Positions 1 through 12,378 of a stretch of 64,000 nucleotides of DNA are shown piece by piece. The first letter of the stretch is position 1. Every line of letters begins with the position of its first letter. The notes below the pieces were generated by a model. It did no database searches. It was not told the origin of the DNA and was given only the letters and a program-made list of their open reading frames with translations. Both the position numbers and the translations under genes were made by a program. This DNA comes from Echinometra lucunter (taxonomy: Eukaryota > Echinodermata > Echinoidea > Camarodonta > Echinometridae). The stretch covers positions 22,309,588-22,373,587 of the forward strand of contig CM057157.1 of the NCBI GenBank assembly GCA_029962745.1, given 5' to 3'.

Positions 1-771
1 TTCTCTTTCCCTTTCTCCTTCCATTCCTCTCTGTCCCTTTCTCCCTCCCTCCTTCCCTCTCTTCCCCCTTATGTTTCTTCATTCCTCTCTTCTATCTCCA
101 TACCTGCCAACTGTCCCTATGTTGGGGAAAAGGAAAGGGCAATGTTCACCCTTTACAACCCTGTGTCATTATTTTTGTGAAAATCTGTGTATAGTAATGG
201 AAAGGAATTTCAGAAATAACTGATTTTTGACAATTCCTTGATCTTTTGTCTTTCTTGACTGGCAGGGTTAGCAGGCCTGTATCTTTAATTCCTTACCCTC
301 CCCTCTCCCCTTTCCTGTCTCTCTCCATCCCCTCTTCCCCTATTCCTCTCTCCCTCAACTCTCTCTTTATCTCTGCCTTTCTCTCTCTCCTCCTCCTACA
401 TCCCACACATTCTATCATTTCATAGCTTAATTTATTGTATACCAGTAATGAAAATCTGAGTTGGGGCTGTGGAGTGGGAGCTGCACCCTGCACCCCTAAA
501 AATGAAAAATAATAATAATAATTATCATATTAGTAAAAATGAAAGAAATTTTGAAAATGATAGAAATTATTAATTGTAAAACTTAGCATTTAATTTTCTC
601 ATAAGTTCACAGAACATAAAACCCCAAGGGCTGCATGGGACTGGATCTCACCTTTTCATCCCCCCCCCCCCCAGAAAAGTTCTGCAGCCCCTGTTCAGTA
701 CATGTATAGGGGATGTTCACCCTCTACCCTTTAGTCATTCAGTCAAATACAGCATGTTCTTATTAGAATGT
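1..771. other. Pyrimidine-rich and AT-rich intergenic DNA
   Basis: C/T-rich low-complexity stretches occur at about 1-75 and 295-400, a C run at about 661-672, and an AAT cluster near 505-525. Open frames here are short and compositionally biased (for example an arginine/glutamate-rich minus-strand frame made by the CT tract). No gene is seen. Confidence 0.7.
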
Positions 772-1994
772 GAAGGTCATGGACTGGTTGAGATCAATCT
801 AATTGTTTTTCTTTTCAATGGATGTTTTTGCCGTATCCACTGTTGCCTATCAGTGAGGAAAGTTCATGGTATTTGGGCTTAACAGATTTATCACAAATTA
901 TGAGAATTTGAACATCAATGACTGGTTGAGATCAATCTATTTGTTTTTCTATTCAATGGATGTTTTTGCCATATCCACTGTTGCCTATCAGTGAGGAAAG
1001 TTCATGGTATTTGGGCCTTGACTGATTTATCACAAATTAGGAGAATTTGAACATCACTGACTGGTTCAGGTCCATCTATTTGTTTTTCTTTTCAATGGAT
1101 GTTTTTGCCATATCAGTGAGGAAAGTTCATGGTATTTGGGCTTAACAGATTTATCACAAATTCTGAGAATGTGAACATTAGTGCCTGGTTGAGATCCATC
1201 TATTTGTTTTTCTTTTCAATGGATGTTTTGCCATATCCACTGTTGCCTATCAGTGAGGAAAGTTCATTGTATTTGGGCCTTGACTGATTTATCACAAATT
1301 AGGAGAATTTGAACATCAATGACTGGTTGAGATCCATCTATTTTTTTTCTATTCAATGGATGTTTTTGCCATATCCACTGTTGCCTATCAGTGAGGAAAG
1401 TTCATGGTATTTGGGCTTAACAGATTTATCACAAATTATGAGAATGTGAACATTAATGACTGGTTGAGATCAATCTAATTGTTTTTCTTTTCAATTGATG
1501 TTTTTGCCATATCCACTGTTGCCTATCAGTGAGGAAAGTTCATGGTATTTGGGCCTTGACTGATTTATCACAAATTATGAGAATTTGAACATCAATGACT
1601 GGTTCAGATCCATCTATTTGTTTTTCTTTTCAATGGATTTTTTTTGCCATATCCACTGTTGCCTATCAGCATGGAAAGTTGATTGTATTTGGGCCTTGAC
1701 TGATTTATCACAAATTATGAGAATTTGAACATCAATGACTGGTTCAGATCCATCTATTTGTTTTTCTTTTCAATGGATGTTTTTGCCATATCCACTGTTG
1801 CCTATCAGTGAGGAAAGTTCATGGTATTTGGGCTTAACAGATTTATCACAAATTATGAGAATGTGAACATTAATGACTGGTTCAGATCCATCTATTTGTT
1901 TTTCTTTTCAATGGATGTTTTGCCATATCCACTGTTGCCTATCAGCACGGAAAGTTGTTGGTGTTTGGGCCTGTAACGATTTATCACAAATGCG
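772..1994. repeat. Tandem array, about nine 139 bp units
   Basis: A unit starting GACTGGTTGAGATC and containing TTTTCAATGGATG, CCACTGTTGCCTATCAG and GATTTATCACAAATT recurs with starts near 782, 920, 1059, 1183, 1321, 1458, 1597, 1737 and 1875. Spacing is 137-140 bp, except one 124 bp unit that lacks about 15 bp around CCACTGTTGCCTA. Adjacent units differ by a few substitutions, and two forms alternate in part (GGGCTTAACAG versus GGGCCTTGACTG), which suggests higher-order copying. The plus-strand frame over the last unit is a by-product of the repeat, not a gene. Confidence 0.93.
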
Positions 1995-2195
1995 ACGACT
2001 GCCAAGGTCCCTTCAATTCATCTCAATTCAATTTATTTCAATCAACAATGGTATAAAACTCACAAACATAACCAATACAAAACTAATCAATGATTGGGTA
2101 CCCATCTATAAAGCAAAGCTTGTTGTGAAAGGGGTCCTTTTTATAACATAAGGAACCTATACAATTATAATTAGAGTTTCCTTCTTCTTTTCTCA

Positions 2196-2645
2196 GTACG
2201 CATAGCTGCCAATTAGGATTTTATCCTATTTAGTAGGATTTTTAATTGGAATATAACACTGAATAGGATTTTTCCCATTGAAGTAGGATTTTTGAAACTT
2301 TTAAGAATGATTCTTTAATACACATATTATAAGTGTTTTGGAGTTTTTTTAATATTTTCTCAACATTTCAATTTACCCCACTGCTCAGTATGTTCTACCT
2401 GTGTGTTTTGTACTGAAGATCATTTTAATTGAAGAAATACAATGTAGAAGAGTGAGGATATAAATAATAGAGTAAGCCCTGTATATTACTAATGTTGACT
2501 TTCAGTTAGAATATGCAGAGTGCATAGGAATTATACTGTTGGATGTTTCGAAATTACAAACAAATGGATTTTGGGCTTGAAAATAGGATAAAAAGAAATA
2601 AAGAATAGGATTTTTTTTTCCCAATTGGGGTTGGCAGCTCTGATT
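2196..2645. repeat. Foldback/mosaic element, word TAGGATTTT
   Basis: The left end has AGCTGCCAATTAGGATTTT and the right end has GGATTTTTTTTTCCCAATT followed by TTGGCAGCT, so AGCTGCCAA is a short terminal inverted repeat. Inside, AGGATTTT or its complement occurs about eight times in both orientations. No coding sequence. Probably a non-autonomous element. Confidence 0.6.
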
Positions 2646-3153
2646 ACGTGTCTGGAATCTTTAACTGCCTAGATTTAACTCATTGCCCATTGGAACTGGA
2701 TGGCCCCTGTATTAGGCCTGTGGCAACGTGAGAATTCGGTAATCAGTGAGTTAATTTGTATAATGGAAAATGAAATGATATGTTAACAAGAGATAACATG
2801 TAACATCCCTTAAACTTTTGTTGTAGTTCAGTAGAAATTGTTATGTCATGAAGAAAATATGTGAACTTTTCAGTGAATGAACATGTGAATATGTAGTTGG
2901 GTTGTTTTTTTTTCGCACTTTGTTGTTTTGTTTTTGGTTTTGTTTTGTTTTCCTGGGGGTATTACATCCCCTTAGGTAACAGATATTCTATTTTTTGGTC
3001 ATCAGATCATATGATGTGTGATATATTTCTGCACATTGTTTACGGATAGGATCGTGCACATTGAGGAATATAGTATGTAATGCTGGAGATATTTTCATTG
3101 TTGATAAAGAAGATATGTGTAGCTTTCAACCTACATGTATGCACATGTTCTCG

Positions 3154-3187
<34 letters not shown>

Positions 3188-5183
3188 CTCTTTCTCTCTT
3201 ACTCTCTTTTTTTTATATTTCTTTTGAGCAGGACGGAAATATTATTATGAGTCATGAGATCATATGGTTTGCGATGCACTACATTTCACTATATTCGTAA
3301 TATACAAACCAAGAGTATTCTGTATGTAATTCGGTAGAAATTATCAAGGTTTATTGAGAAGTATGTTTAGCTGTCATTGTGTGAGTATGTGATATTTTTT
3401 TTTTTTTTGGTTAGCATTATGTATCAGATAAGAGGAAAGAAATGCTGGTGACTGGTGACTTGATTTTTAACAGCACATAGAAGCATTTTTGCAAGCATTA
3501 AGCATTCCCCGAACCATCCCAGAAATATGCTACAGCAAACGAATACATGAGGCTGGTACACTACAAAGTTCTCATACCACAGGGATGAATGAAGCTGCCT
3601 TTTATGCCTTTGTGACACAAAGCAATCTTTTTTACCCCCACTCTCCATTCATTAACATCTTAGAAATTGTTTTTGTTTGTTTGTATGTGGGTTTTTTTTA
3701 AGGCTGTTTCTGTACCAAATGTGAGCAAGGCTTGAAGGACAGACCTATAGGTTATGTTAAGCAGCATATTTTTTTTTTTACAAGTTACTGTGCAAAGTGC
3801 AAGCAATTGCCACCATTCACCACATTTGGTTACATTAACACCTCCTCGCAGGGAGAGTCCATTTAGGGACCAGCCTACGCAGTTTGCATGCCTGACCAGA
3901 ATACTTGGAAACAGTGTGGGAGGTTTAATTGACTGTGATCAGTGTCCTGAGACTTTGACCCTGTCTTACTGTGATAGAAGATGGCAGGTTGTTAATTGAC
4001 AACAGTCTTTGGTTTTTCTTATCATTGTGTATGATGAAGTACACTTGGAGCATGCTTTACCGATTTCCCATCCACCCCCCCCCCCCCACCCATCCTAACT
4101 CACAGGTTTTCTAACCTCCGTGGGAAGCCCCGCAGAATATTGTACATACATATTTTATGTTACTGTTATATTATAATGTATTTTGATTTGATTTTGCAAA
4201 ATGAATGAATTGAATTGAATTGAACTGAATTGGAAAAAAAAAATGACCATGCACTAGAACAGATGAATTGAAGTTTTTCAGCTGTAACATACTATGCTGG
4301 CTGCTCGGGGTGACCAGTGTTTATTTCTGTATTTGTTTTCTTTCTTTTTGCATCACAAATATCCAAGTCAGCTAGTGACTATTAGAAATAATATTAGAAA
4401 TAAGCGTGAGATTTTATCCATTTGCATGAGTGGAGTGGGGGGTCAGGAAATGGGAGGCTTATTAATCAAGAGGAGATACTCAAAGGCTACACAATTTCAA
4501 GTTATTCGGTAGGCAGATACCGCCCTCATGTCACCCTCACCCTTTATCCATGTAACATTTATGTAAATATGTGTCATATGTGTTTATAGGCTATATCTCT
4601 ATTCTAGTTTTTAAAAATGTGTAAATACAGTATGTGTATAGATCTTAGATGAATAAACGATGTGAACTGTTATTTCGAATCAAGATTTACAAGTGGCTTT
4701 GGTGTTTTCTTCTACAGTTTGATTTCATCAATGATTACATGATTGGATGAGTGAATGGATGAAGAAATGAATTTATTGATATACATGTATTAACAACAAA
4801 CATTGTCCTAACCGTGAAATGAAAATGGCTTTTCACAGGCTGTTTTTATTGTATTGTTCTTTCATTATGCCTTTCCAAACTTTGTTTTATTTATCCCTCT
4901 CCCACGCTTGTATTTTTCCGGAGGCCCATTTCTATGTTGTTCCACTGAAAGCACAGCACTTTTGGGGGTGGATAATTATGTTGTGCATAATAAATGCCTG
5001 CATTATCATTATTTCACCCCCTCCCCCCCTCCCCACTTGTACATGTGCATCCTTCAACATAGTTGACCTTTTTCTTAATTGTTAGCAGGCCCACACTGCC
5101 CCATCAAGGTGTCAAAACTCTGAAGACGACTCTAACCATTCAATTTTCAGCATGAACATTTTCAACCAAACTACCCCTCCACC
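2646..5183. other. Intergenic DNA, no gene seen
   Basis: AT-rich sequence with a CT microsatellite near 3150-3200, a C run near 4075-4088 and TGAATTGAAT pentamers near 4205-4230. Frames of 70-90 codons lack a recognisable domain, splice context or consistent codon usage. Confidence 0.6.
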
Positions 5184-5187
5184 TTTT

Positions 5188-5190
5188 TCG

Positions 5191-5270
<80 letters not shown>
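5188..5270. repeat. (CT)n microsatellite
   Basis: About 80 bp of nearly pure CT dinucleotide. It gives Leu-Ser frames on the plus strand and Arg-Glu frames on the minus strand, neither of which is a gene. Confidence 0.97.
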
Positions 5271-5272
<2 letters not shown>

Positions 5273-5394
5273 TCCTGGCAATGCATGCACTTAGCCATGG
5301 CCTTCATATGTTTCCAGCATTTTATCACTTTGCGCCACCAGGGGGGTGTCTAATTTAACATCTTTCTTCAAATTTCCTTGTCATCATCACTTAA

Positions 5395-5712
5395 ATACCC
5401 CGGTCACACCTGCAAAAGATCGATACCAAAACCGACAACAGCCCGACAAAATATTTCACTACACCTCACGGCCAAGAATCAATTGCTTAGTCGGCCTTAG
5501 TTTTTTTTTTTAGCGGTGTGAATGAGATACTGCCCTCTCTATTCCTTGTCATATTCATCTCCAATATTTTCATCTTTACCTTCATGTAGATCGAAACTGC
5601 GCCGACAACAGACCACGAAAAAAATTAGATAAAGTTGAATTGATTAAATTACCACGTATGGCCAAGAAGTGGTCGATTTTGGTCTCGGTTTGGCGGTGTC
5701 GCCACTGGCGTA
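5395..5712. repeat. Degenerate foldback, word CCAAAACCGAC
   Basis: GGTCACACCTGC and CCAAAACCGACAAC at the left are echoed in inverted form by GTCGATTTTGGTCTCGG and GGCGGTGTCGCC at the right. AGCGGTGTGAA and GGCCAAGAA occur internally. The arms are diverged, so this is probably an old copy. Confidence 0.4.
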
Positions 5713-5984
5713 CCGATGGGGTCTGCCCCCCCCCCCCCCCATTAGATAAAGTTGAAACGTGGTTTATTTCTAATCCGCTACCAGTGATTCACAAATGTTG
5801 CTGAAATGGCATGATTTTCCGGGGGGGGGGGGGTCATCACAGTTTTGTAACTTTCTCCCACAAAAGTTTTTGCTCATTACGCCACTCGGTGTCGTCATGG
5901 GCGGACGGGCACTGAGGAATCTAGAGAGCTTTTCGTCTAGGGTCACCCCGTATTTTGGGTCAAAGGCCGATCGATGTGCGGTCT

Positions 5985-6403
5985 TAAGCCCACCGCACAC
6001 TATACGATCCGACTGCGATCCGAATTTCGAACAAATGGCATTCTGCATTAGATATGAAAGTTTAAACGTAAAATTATCTTATTTGAAGTTTGGAATAATG
6101 ATAGGAATATACAATAAAATTTTGGTTAACTGCAAGCCTTGTGGTCGGAGCAAAGGCGAAATCGGCTACAAATCGCAGCCGATCGCTAGATTGCTATGAT
6201 GTCACTACGATTCAGAAAAGAGTTCGCTTTTATTCCTGCAGGGAGGCTCGCAATAGCCCGGAATTTCGACTATAGTATTCATACGACTATTCGAAACTTT
6301 GATCGATATGATCTTACATGTTTGAATGTTAATATAAAATGCTATGACAAATTTTTCCAAAATCGGATCGCAAACGGATCGTATAGTGTGCGGTGGGCTT
6401 TAG
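5985..6403. repeat. Foldback element, CCCACCGCACACTATACG ends
   Basis: The left arm (about 5985-6010) and the inverted right arm (about 6376-6403) share AAGCCCACCGCACACTATAC plus CGATCC. Further CGATCCG/CGGATCG words lie just inside both arms. The element is about 415 bp. TTA/TAA at both borders may be a target duplication. Open frames across it (up to 134 codons) are repeat by-products. Confidence 0.8.
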
Positions 6404-6576
6404 GCCAGCCAAAGTGGAAACTTGTTGTAAAGAGCTCTAATATAACAAGATTCCTGATAATGCAAGATAATTTTGCTTGTCCTAAGCCTTTGATCTCCTG
6501 TTGATATAGGTTCGTTTGTGTTATTTTTTTTACGCTGATATGAGAAAACCCTTCATGGCACAAGTAAATGTTCATG

Positions 6577-6845
6577 CACTCTCATATCTGCGGAGTCAAA
6601 TTTGACTCGGAAAGGTGTCAGCTGGGAGTCAACTCTATTCCGAGTTAAAGTGACTCAGATTTCCGAATTTAATTTGACTCGGAATGGTGTGGCGTCAAAT
6701 GAGAATGGACTAAATTCGATTCAAAGTAACTCCATTCCGAGTCAAATTAATTCGGAAATCTGAGTCACTTTTAACTCCGAATAGAGTTGACTCCCATTTG
6801 ACTCCATTCCGAGTCAAATGTGACTCCGCAGAAATAAGAGTGAGA
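6577..6845. repeat. Foldback/mosaic element, word GAGTCAAATTTGACTC
   Basis: The ends ACTCTCATATCTGCGGAGTC and GACTCCGCAGAAATAAGAGT are inverted copies. Between them, GAGTCAAA, GGAGTCAAC, TTTGACTC and CCGAGTCA recur about 14 times in both orientations over 270 bp, so the interior is made of the same word as the arms. Confidence 0.85.
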
Positions 6846-8516
6846 CCGCAAGATCGTCGTTATAGCGAGTTTCCTATAGGTTGAATGGGCCTGTCATATG
6901 AATCCCCCCCCCCCCTAAAAAAATTGCACTCCACACTTCACATGACTGAATGAGGCATGCACCACACCATCTCAACGTATAATGACAATCCCACATGTCG
7001 TCACTGGTATTACTATTCATCACGTGATCGGTCGCGAAGAACAAATCAAGTTGCAATTCGTCACGCCTCCGTGATCGGGACATTGCCTCGTTGCAAATCA
7101 ATATTATTCGCCCGACCGGACCGCCCACTCGACCACATTCAATTCCGTCTCGCTTTCTGGCTGCCTGGAGAGTCTCCAGACACGTGAGGATCAGATCGAG
7201 TTCTGTGAATGAATTTCGGGTTGTAACTTATTAATTAGCCTTCATAAATTCTGTATATCAATTACTCCTGCCTCGCACCCTCCTCTTTCTCACCAGAATT
7301 GCCTCCATATTCTCTTCGAAATTCGATTTTTTTTTTCTCCATTTCTGAACTTTCTACCTCATTCTCACTCATCACGTTAATTCGGCCATAGCACTCTTCC
7401 CCTCCCCCATCTCTCTCACACTTACAACATTAATACTCTCCTAATCTTTGATACTGACCTCAAAATGAACCCTTTCCACCCCCCCCCCCCCCCACCTTAA
7501 TTGAATCCTCTGATAGAATAATGGGTGTCATATTGACAGACAATGGCGAATCCAACTTAAATTATCACACACTTGGCGTGCCCACCCCCCCCCAAAAAAA
7601 AAAAAAACACATATTGCCCGCAAATAAAGGGGAGGGGATGAAATAGATTCACCACAAGCCTTATAATGTGGCTGTCACAGTCATCAACGGCAGCAGCAAT
7701 AGTAGCTATGAGATTGTCACATCCCTCCGAGTTTAAAATTTTATTTCTTCAAATTTACGGCTTTGGGGCTTTGCTGGATAACAAGCAAAGTCATTGCTTT
7801 GTGAATGATTTATCTAGCAATGTCTCTTTTCCATTTCTCGTTTTGGAAAAATGAACCTCTGACGGAAAACTTAGCTAATTGCATGATGGCATTGTATCTT
7901 GCCAGCTAGTTTGAAAATACGACTTTTCTTTTTTTTTTTTTTTTCATTTTCTCTCTCTTTTTTTTTTCCTTATTTAGGTTATTTCTTACTTTTAAAGCAA
8001 TAAATAACCTAAATAAGGGGAAAAAAAGAAAGAAATTAAATTAAAATAATCGTATGCAAATGTACTCAGAAAGCCCCTATGAAACAAAAAATCATAGTGA
8101 ACAAACGAGACACTGAATAAAGTTGTCACTTTTTTTGGTGAGGGGAGAAAAATAATCTTTATTTATCCAAATAGTAATACATAACGACGATTGGGGAGAA
8201 AACGAATCAAAAACCTGACGTAAAACCAGAGATGTTGAAATCCTTGATCGAGTAAATGAAGGAGTCCAGGAGAACACGATGCAATAAACAATACCGAGAA
8301 GCAAGACGAAATGGAAGATGGACAAATCGAGACGTTTTTCTTGACGACGAAGCTCGTGCTTGGGAGGCTTTTAGACGGTGGCACCTGAGTAATAGCAAAA
8401 AAAAAAAAAAACCAAACAAACAAACAAACAAGTTCAAGAAAACGAATACTTTTGTGCGGTCCACTTATGTTAGGGTCTTTTCATTCACTTAATGGTTGTG
8501 TTTGTTAGTTTGTTTG
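6846..8516. other. Intergenic DNA with one AT-rich hairpin
   Basis: C runs lie near 6906-6915 and 7481-7494, and C/A and T runs near 7585-7605 and 7925-7945. At about 7971-8017 a hairpin has TTATTTAGGTTATTT pairing with AAATAACCTAAATAA. No gene is recognised. Confidence 0.55.
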
Positions 8517-8564
8517 TTGGACACGCCAATATTAACTGCGGCAGTTAATATTAGCGCGTCCAAC
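8516..8564. repeat. 48 bp near-perfect palindrome
   Basis: GTTGGACACGCCAATATTAA and its inverted partner TTAATATTAGCGCGTCCAAC meet at GC-GGC with two mismatches. This would form a stable cruciform or RNA hairpin. Possibly a solo, minimal foldback element. Confidence 0.8.
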
Positions 8565-8719
8565 AATATAGTGAAGACAGCCCCCGCCCGGGCGCGTCCC
8601 TGCTTCTTCTTATTTGAAGGCACAGTCATTCAGTGCAGTCACAACGACACGCGCGATACATCCTAAAGGCATTTTATCCCAACCCTCTTGCCAGTTTTCC
8701 ATCCAATGCTCATCATGTT

Positions 8720-8724
<5 letters not shown>

Positions 8725-8760
<36 letters not shown>
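8725..8760. repeat. (TA)n microsatellite
   Basis: About 34 bp of alternating TA, directly abutting the left arm of the following long inverted repeat. TA tracts are common at foldback insertion sites. Confidence 0.95.
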
Positions 8761-8761
<1 letters not shown>

Positions 8762-8762
<1 letters not shown>

Positions 8763-9060
8763 TATGAGTTGGTAGTAGGATGCCATAAAAAATAAAATCA
8801 TATATTTTAAAAGAAAACGGAGCGTAGCTCTCAAAAATGAAAGGCGAAGTCACACTCTTCGTCAGTGCCCATGGTGTGACAAAAAGATGTTAATCAAAAT
8901 CCGTTTCTGAAAGAGACGAAAAAATACGTCTGTTCATGGGCAGACGGATTGGGCACTGACGAAGAGTGTGACTTCGCCTTTCATTTTTGAGAGCTATGCT
9001 CCGTTTTCTTTTAAAATCTATGATTTTATTTTTATGGCATTCTACTACCAACTCTGATTC
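8762..9060. repeat. Long inverted repeat, ~105 bp arms
   Basis: The left arm (about 8764-8871) begins GAGTTGGTAGTAGGATGCC and ends TTCGTCAGTGCCC. The right arm (about 8948-9058) is its reverse complement with only a few mismatches or indels. The spacer of about 77 bp contains a smaller inverted pair (ATCCGT and ACGGAT with AGACG/CGTCT). The high arm identity implies recent origin or gene conversion. No transposase is present. Confidence 0.9.
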
Positions 9061-10962
9061 TTGTATTATCTAGATGCCAAGCAGACTAATTTTCAATTAT
9101 GTGTAGGTATTGGGAAATAACTCATACTTAGTATGCGTCAGTCATCCCCTTATGCTATCACTATGGTTGTAGATATCTAATTGACTTGATAAACGAAATG
9201 ATAACCTTTTTTTCGAAGAACGGAGATAAACAAATATACTCAAAGAATACGTTTTGGTGTGCTCGCCATCCTGAAATATTTTATAAACATTTAATTTTGG
9301 CATGCAAGAAAATAGATGTACGACCTATCAAAAATTGCGGTCACTCCCCTCCTCTTCTGTTGTTTAGTGTGTGAGAAATCTTATAGTTGGGAATGTTTTT
9401 TCTTGCATGTTTCAGCAATGGTAACTGTTTGGTTTCAGGCATGTTGCATTACTAAAACATAAACGTTCAAAATGTGAGCTTTGAATTCACTCATAAACGC
9501 AATTTATTGTCATGAAGTATTTTGGAAGAAAGAATTTTTTTTTCTTACCACCGTGACAGAAAACGGTCTTCCTGCTCCTCCTGTTACACCAGCACTCGGT
9601 GTCACCTCGTGGGCAAGCTATGGGAAAAATATTTGGGGGGGGGGGGAGGAGAGAAAAGGATAAATAAATTTCAGGGGTGGATCCTGGGTTTTTGGAAAGA
9701 CGAAAGTGCATTTTTAAACGAAATAAAAAAATAAGTGCGAAATCAGTTTTCGAATCGTTGCTAATGTCGTTGTTCGTATCCTTTTTAAGATGTGGTTTTA
9801 AAGTATATGGTTTTTCCTTTTTGTGTGTTGCTTAGGGCAGTGACATCCCCCAACCCCCCCCCCCCTCCCCCCCCCCTCCCGCCTCCTCGCAACAGAGGAA
9901 AGGCAAAATGGGAAAAGAGGGGAAGAATAAAAGAGAATTTAAAAAAATAATAAAGTGATAATAGAGATATAAGGGGAAAGAGAAACTATCTCTGTTTAAA
10001 AGAAACATGAAATAGAATGATATTATGTAATTACATTTTCTGCATAGTTATTTCCCTTCACATATATTCGTCCTAATAGTCTAGGAACATGAAACAAAAC
10101 ACAGCCTCATACAGGCAATCTAATGATGAAATGCTGATTGTTTATTGACTGACTGATTAAGCATCAATCTGTTGTCAGAAACATTCAGCCCTTTTCTGAA
10201 GATGATCACCAAACAGGAAGCACTGGGATACTGGTAAAGGCCCTTGCCTCTTATACATGTTATATGAGAGGTTCTGGGTTCGAGCCTGGCTTAGTGCTTA
10301 CATCCTTGGACAAAGTGGTTAACCCATATTTGTGTTTTTCAACCCTGGATCAAATAGGAACCCAGCTAGCAATTGCTGGGGTGATGATAAATGCAGGCTC
10401 TCAGGAAGAACAATATTGATACTGGTGAGACTTCCCTGGTTTAACACTTTTCGAACAAGAGCAGGGCAAAAGCCCGGTGCATAGTGGTACATCTGCACTT
10501 CCCTATTAGTTATATCGGGAGGAGAGACTCGAGGGTCACAGCTATTAAGTTTGCTTTTCCCCTCCCAAGGGTAGGTGATGCCAAATATTTGATATTAATA
10601 GTGATAATAACAATTCTAGTAATAGTAATAATAATGATGATGATGATGATAATGATGATGAGGAGGAGGGGGAGGAGGAGGAGGATGATAATCCGTTCTT
10701 CGCATGTCACATTATGATTTGATATCTCCATACGCTCAAAAAGGACTTTGGATATTTTTGACCCTACAGACAAACTTGAAAAACTTCAAACTGACAACTA
10801 GGGTAACTCTATCAATAAAGCATCAGTAGATTATTTATTTCTGTCAAGTTAATGTTGCAGTATTGCATCAAACTAACAATATTCGAAACTTATCCGTGCA
10901 TGCATCAAATTAACTTCAGTCTTTCACTAAGGTGCTACGTTCAACTTCTAAGTCCCGGCACC
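9061..10962. other. Intergenic DNA
   Basis: Includes a G run (9636-9647), C runs (about 9848-9880) and an ATG/AGG microsatellite (10,625-10,690). No coding evidence was found apart from the tRNA-like piece listed separately. Confidence 0.5.
10215..10330 (+). repeat. tRNA-derived SINE-like fragment
   Basis: GGTAAAGGCCCTTGCCTC followed by GGTTCTGGGTTCGAGCCTGG resembles a decayed tRNA head with a B-box-like GGTTCGAGCC. It is followed by TGCTTACATCCTTGGACAAA. The same order, with GCTTACATCCCTGGAC, occurs at 21,005-21,110, supporting a dispersed SINE family. Confidence 0.5.
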
Positions 10963-11063
10963 TCAAAGGGACGCCCTTCCCCACTGTATTCTGCTTCCCC
11001 ATCCGATAGGATGGCGATTTGTGTGCATACATCCGCCACCAAAAAAGTCCTGCTGTTGCTGTC
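10963..11063 (-). CDS. Possible last exon of the 13 kb prepropeptide gene
   Basis: On the minus strand an AG at 11,064-11,065 is followed by 101 bases that take the phase-1 junction of the exon at 13,118 in frame and end at a TGA (10,963-10,965). The frame adds Gly plus 32 residues, starting QQQQDFFGGGC and rich in Gly, Arg, His and Trp with a single Cys. Joined to the upstream exon, the precursor would be 91 residues with a 41-residue cationic C-terminal peptide after the last KR. The acceptor has a weak pyrimidine tract and the intron would be about 2.05 kb. Low confidence; another downstream exon is possible. Confidence 0.25.
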
Positions 11064-11310
11064 CTTTACATGAAATAAGTTTGTTTGTCACTATGTACAT
11101 CTATGCAAACTATAGTATTTATTTGAGATGGCTGAACAGATAGCATAACACTGCTTGTTAAGTGATGAGTATAATTATGAAATCAAGTTATACACTTTTA
11201 TCGAAAACTACAGGACAAAGGCCCTCAATGCTAGTATGAGGCTTTATAATGAATGTTTGTTAGTAAATTCAGATACATACTTTGGTGTTATTGTAATTTT
11301 TTACCCTTAT

Positions 11311-11469
11311 GGGTGCCGTTGCATAAAACTTGCTATTATATTAACTTTGCCATCAATGGTAACTTTCATGGAGTACTGGATTTTGATTGGTTGTTGAGCA
11401 ACGTTACCATGGTAGTTACCTTTGATGGCAAAGTTACTATAATAGCAAGTCTTTATGCAACTGCACCCT
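11311..11469. repeat. Foldback element, GTTGCATAAAACTTGC / TTACCAT family
   Basis: The left end GGGTGCCGTTGCATAAAACT is inverted at the right as AGTCTTTATGCAACTGCACC. Internal inverted pairs are CAATGGTAACTTTCATGG with CCATGGTAGTTACC, and TTTGCCATCAA with TTTGATGGCAAA. A second copy with GGGCCCCGTTGC ends lies at 48,799-48,957. Confidence 0.85.
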
Positions 11470-12378
11470 GATGTCTCACGTTTCAGCCATTAACGTTACT
11501 GAAGGTTGCCTAGATGAAATACAGAAACTTTCCGCACATAAGAACAAAAGCTATGGTCCATAAAGTTTGAATCACCTCTTCTGCAAATATTTGCATGCGT
11601 TTTGTTACCGTATCTGTACAATTCATTATGGTAACATAGTTATCTTAAAATAACTTAAATCATGGTCATATTTTGGTACAATATTGAGCATGGTGAGCTG
11701 TATAATTTGCGCAGAGCATAACAGATGAAATACTGAATCGATAAATAAATAGAAAAATAGATAAATAAATGAATGAATTAATTAATTGATTAATTATTTA
11801 ATTCATAAATAAATTAATACGCAGTAAATAACTGAATAAAGAAAATAAGTGAATGATACATGAAGATAATTTTTAAAGAAGAGCTTTTTGGTACATGTAA
11901 CGGAAGAATGGAGGTGAAAAACACATGTGGTGAAGAATGAACAGACATATACGGCAGAAATCGTTAATCCAAAGAGTGTAAGATGAAAGGGGAAAAAATC
12001 ATTATCTCCGCTCAAACGCTATTTTTGATATCTAAAGCCACTAAGCAAAGTTACTATAATAGCAAGTCTTTATGCAACGGCACCCTGATGTCTCACGTTT
12101 CAGCCATTAACGTTACTGAAGGCTGCCTAAATGAAATACAGAAACTTTCCGCTCATGAGAACAAAAGTTATGGTCCATGAAGTTTGAATCATCTCTTCTG
12201 CAAATATTTGCATGCGTTTTGTTACCGTATCTGTACAATTCATTATGGTAACATAGAAGAATGGAGGTGAAAAACACATGTGGTGAAGAATGAACATACT
12301 CCAAAGAGTGTAAGATGAAAGGGAAAAAAAAATCATTATCTCCGCTCAAACGCTATTTTTTATATCTAAAGCCACTGA
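11424..12378. repeat. Local segmental duplication (~617 bp offset)
   Basis: 11,424-11,640 recurs at about 12,044-12,255, and 11,903-12,046 recurs at about 12,256-12,378. The second copy therefore lacks the ~260 bp that separates the two blocks in the first copy (11,640-11,903). The duplicate begins inside the right arm of the foldback element at 11,311-11,469. Identity by eye is well above 90%. Confidence 0.88.

Noticed and set aside
5795..6504. Two plus-strand frames of 134 and 102 codons
   Set aside because: They run through the CCCACCGCACACTATACG foldback and a G run; no domain and no splice context.
12113..12349. Minus-strand frames sharing MSGDNDFF with 11,803-12,015
   Set aside because: The shared start arises from the local duplication; no other gene-like property.
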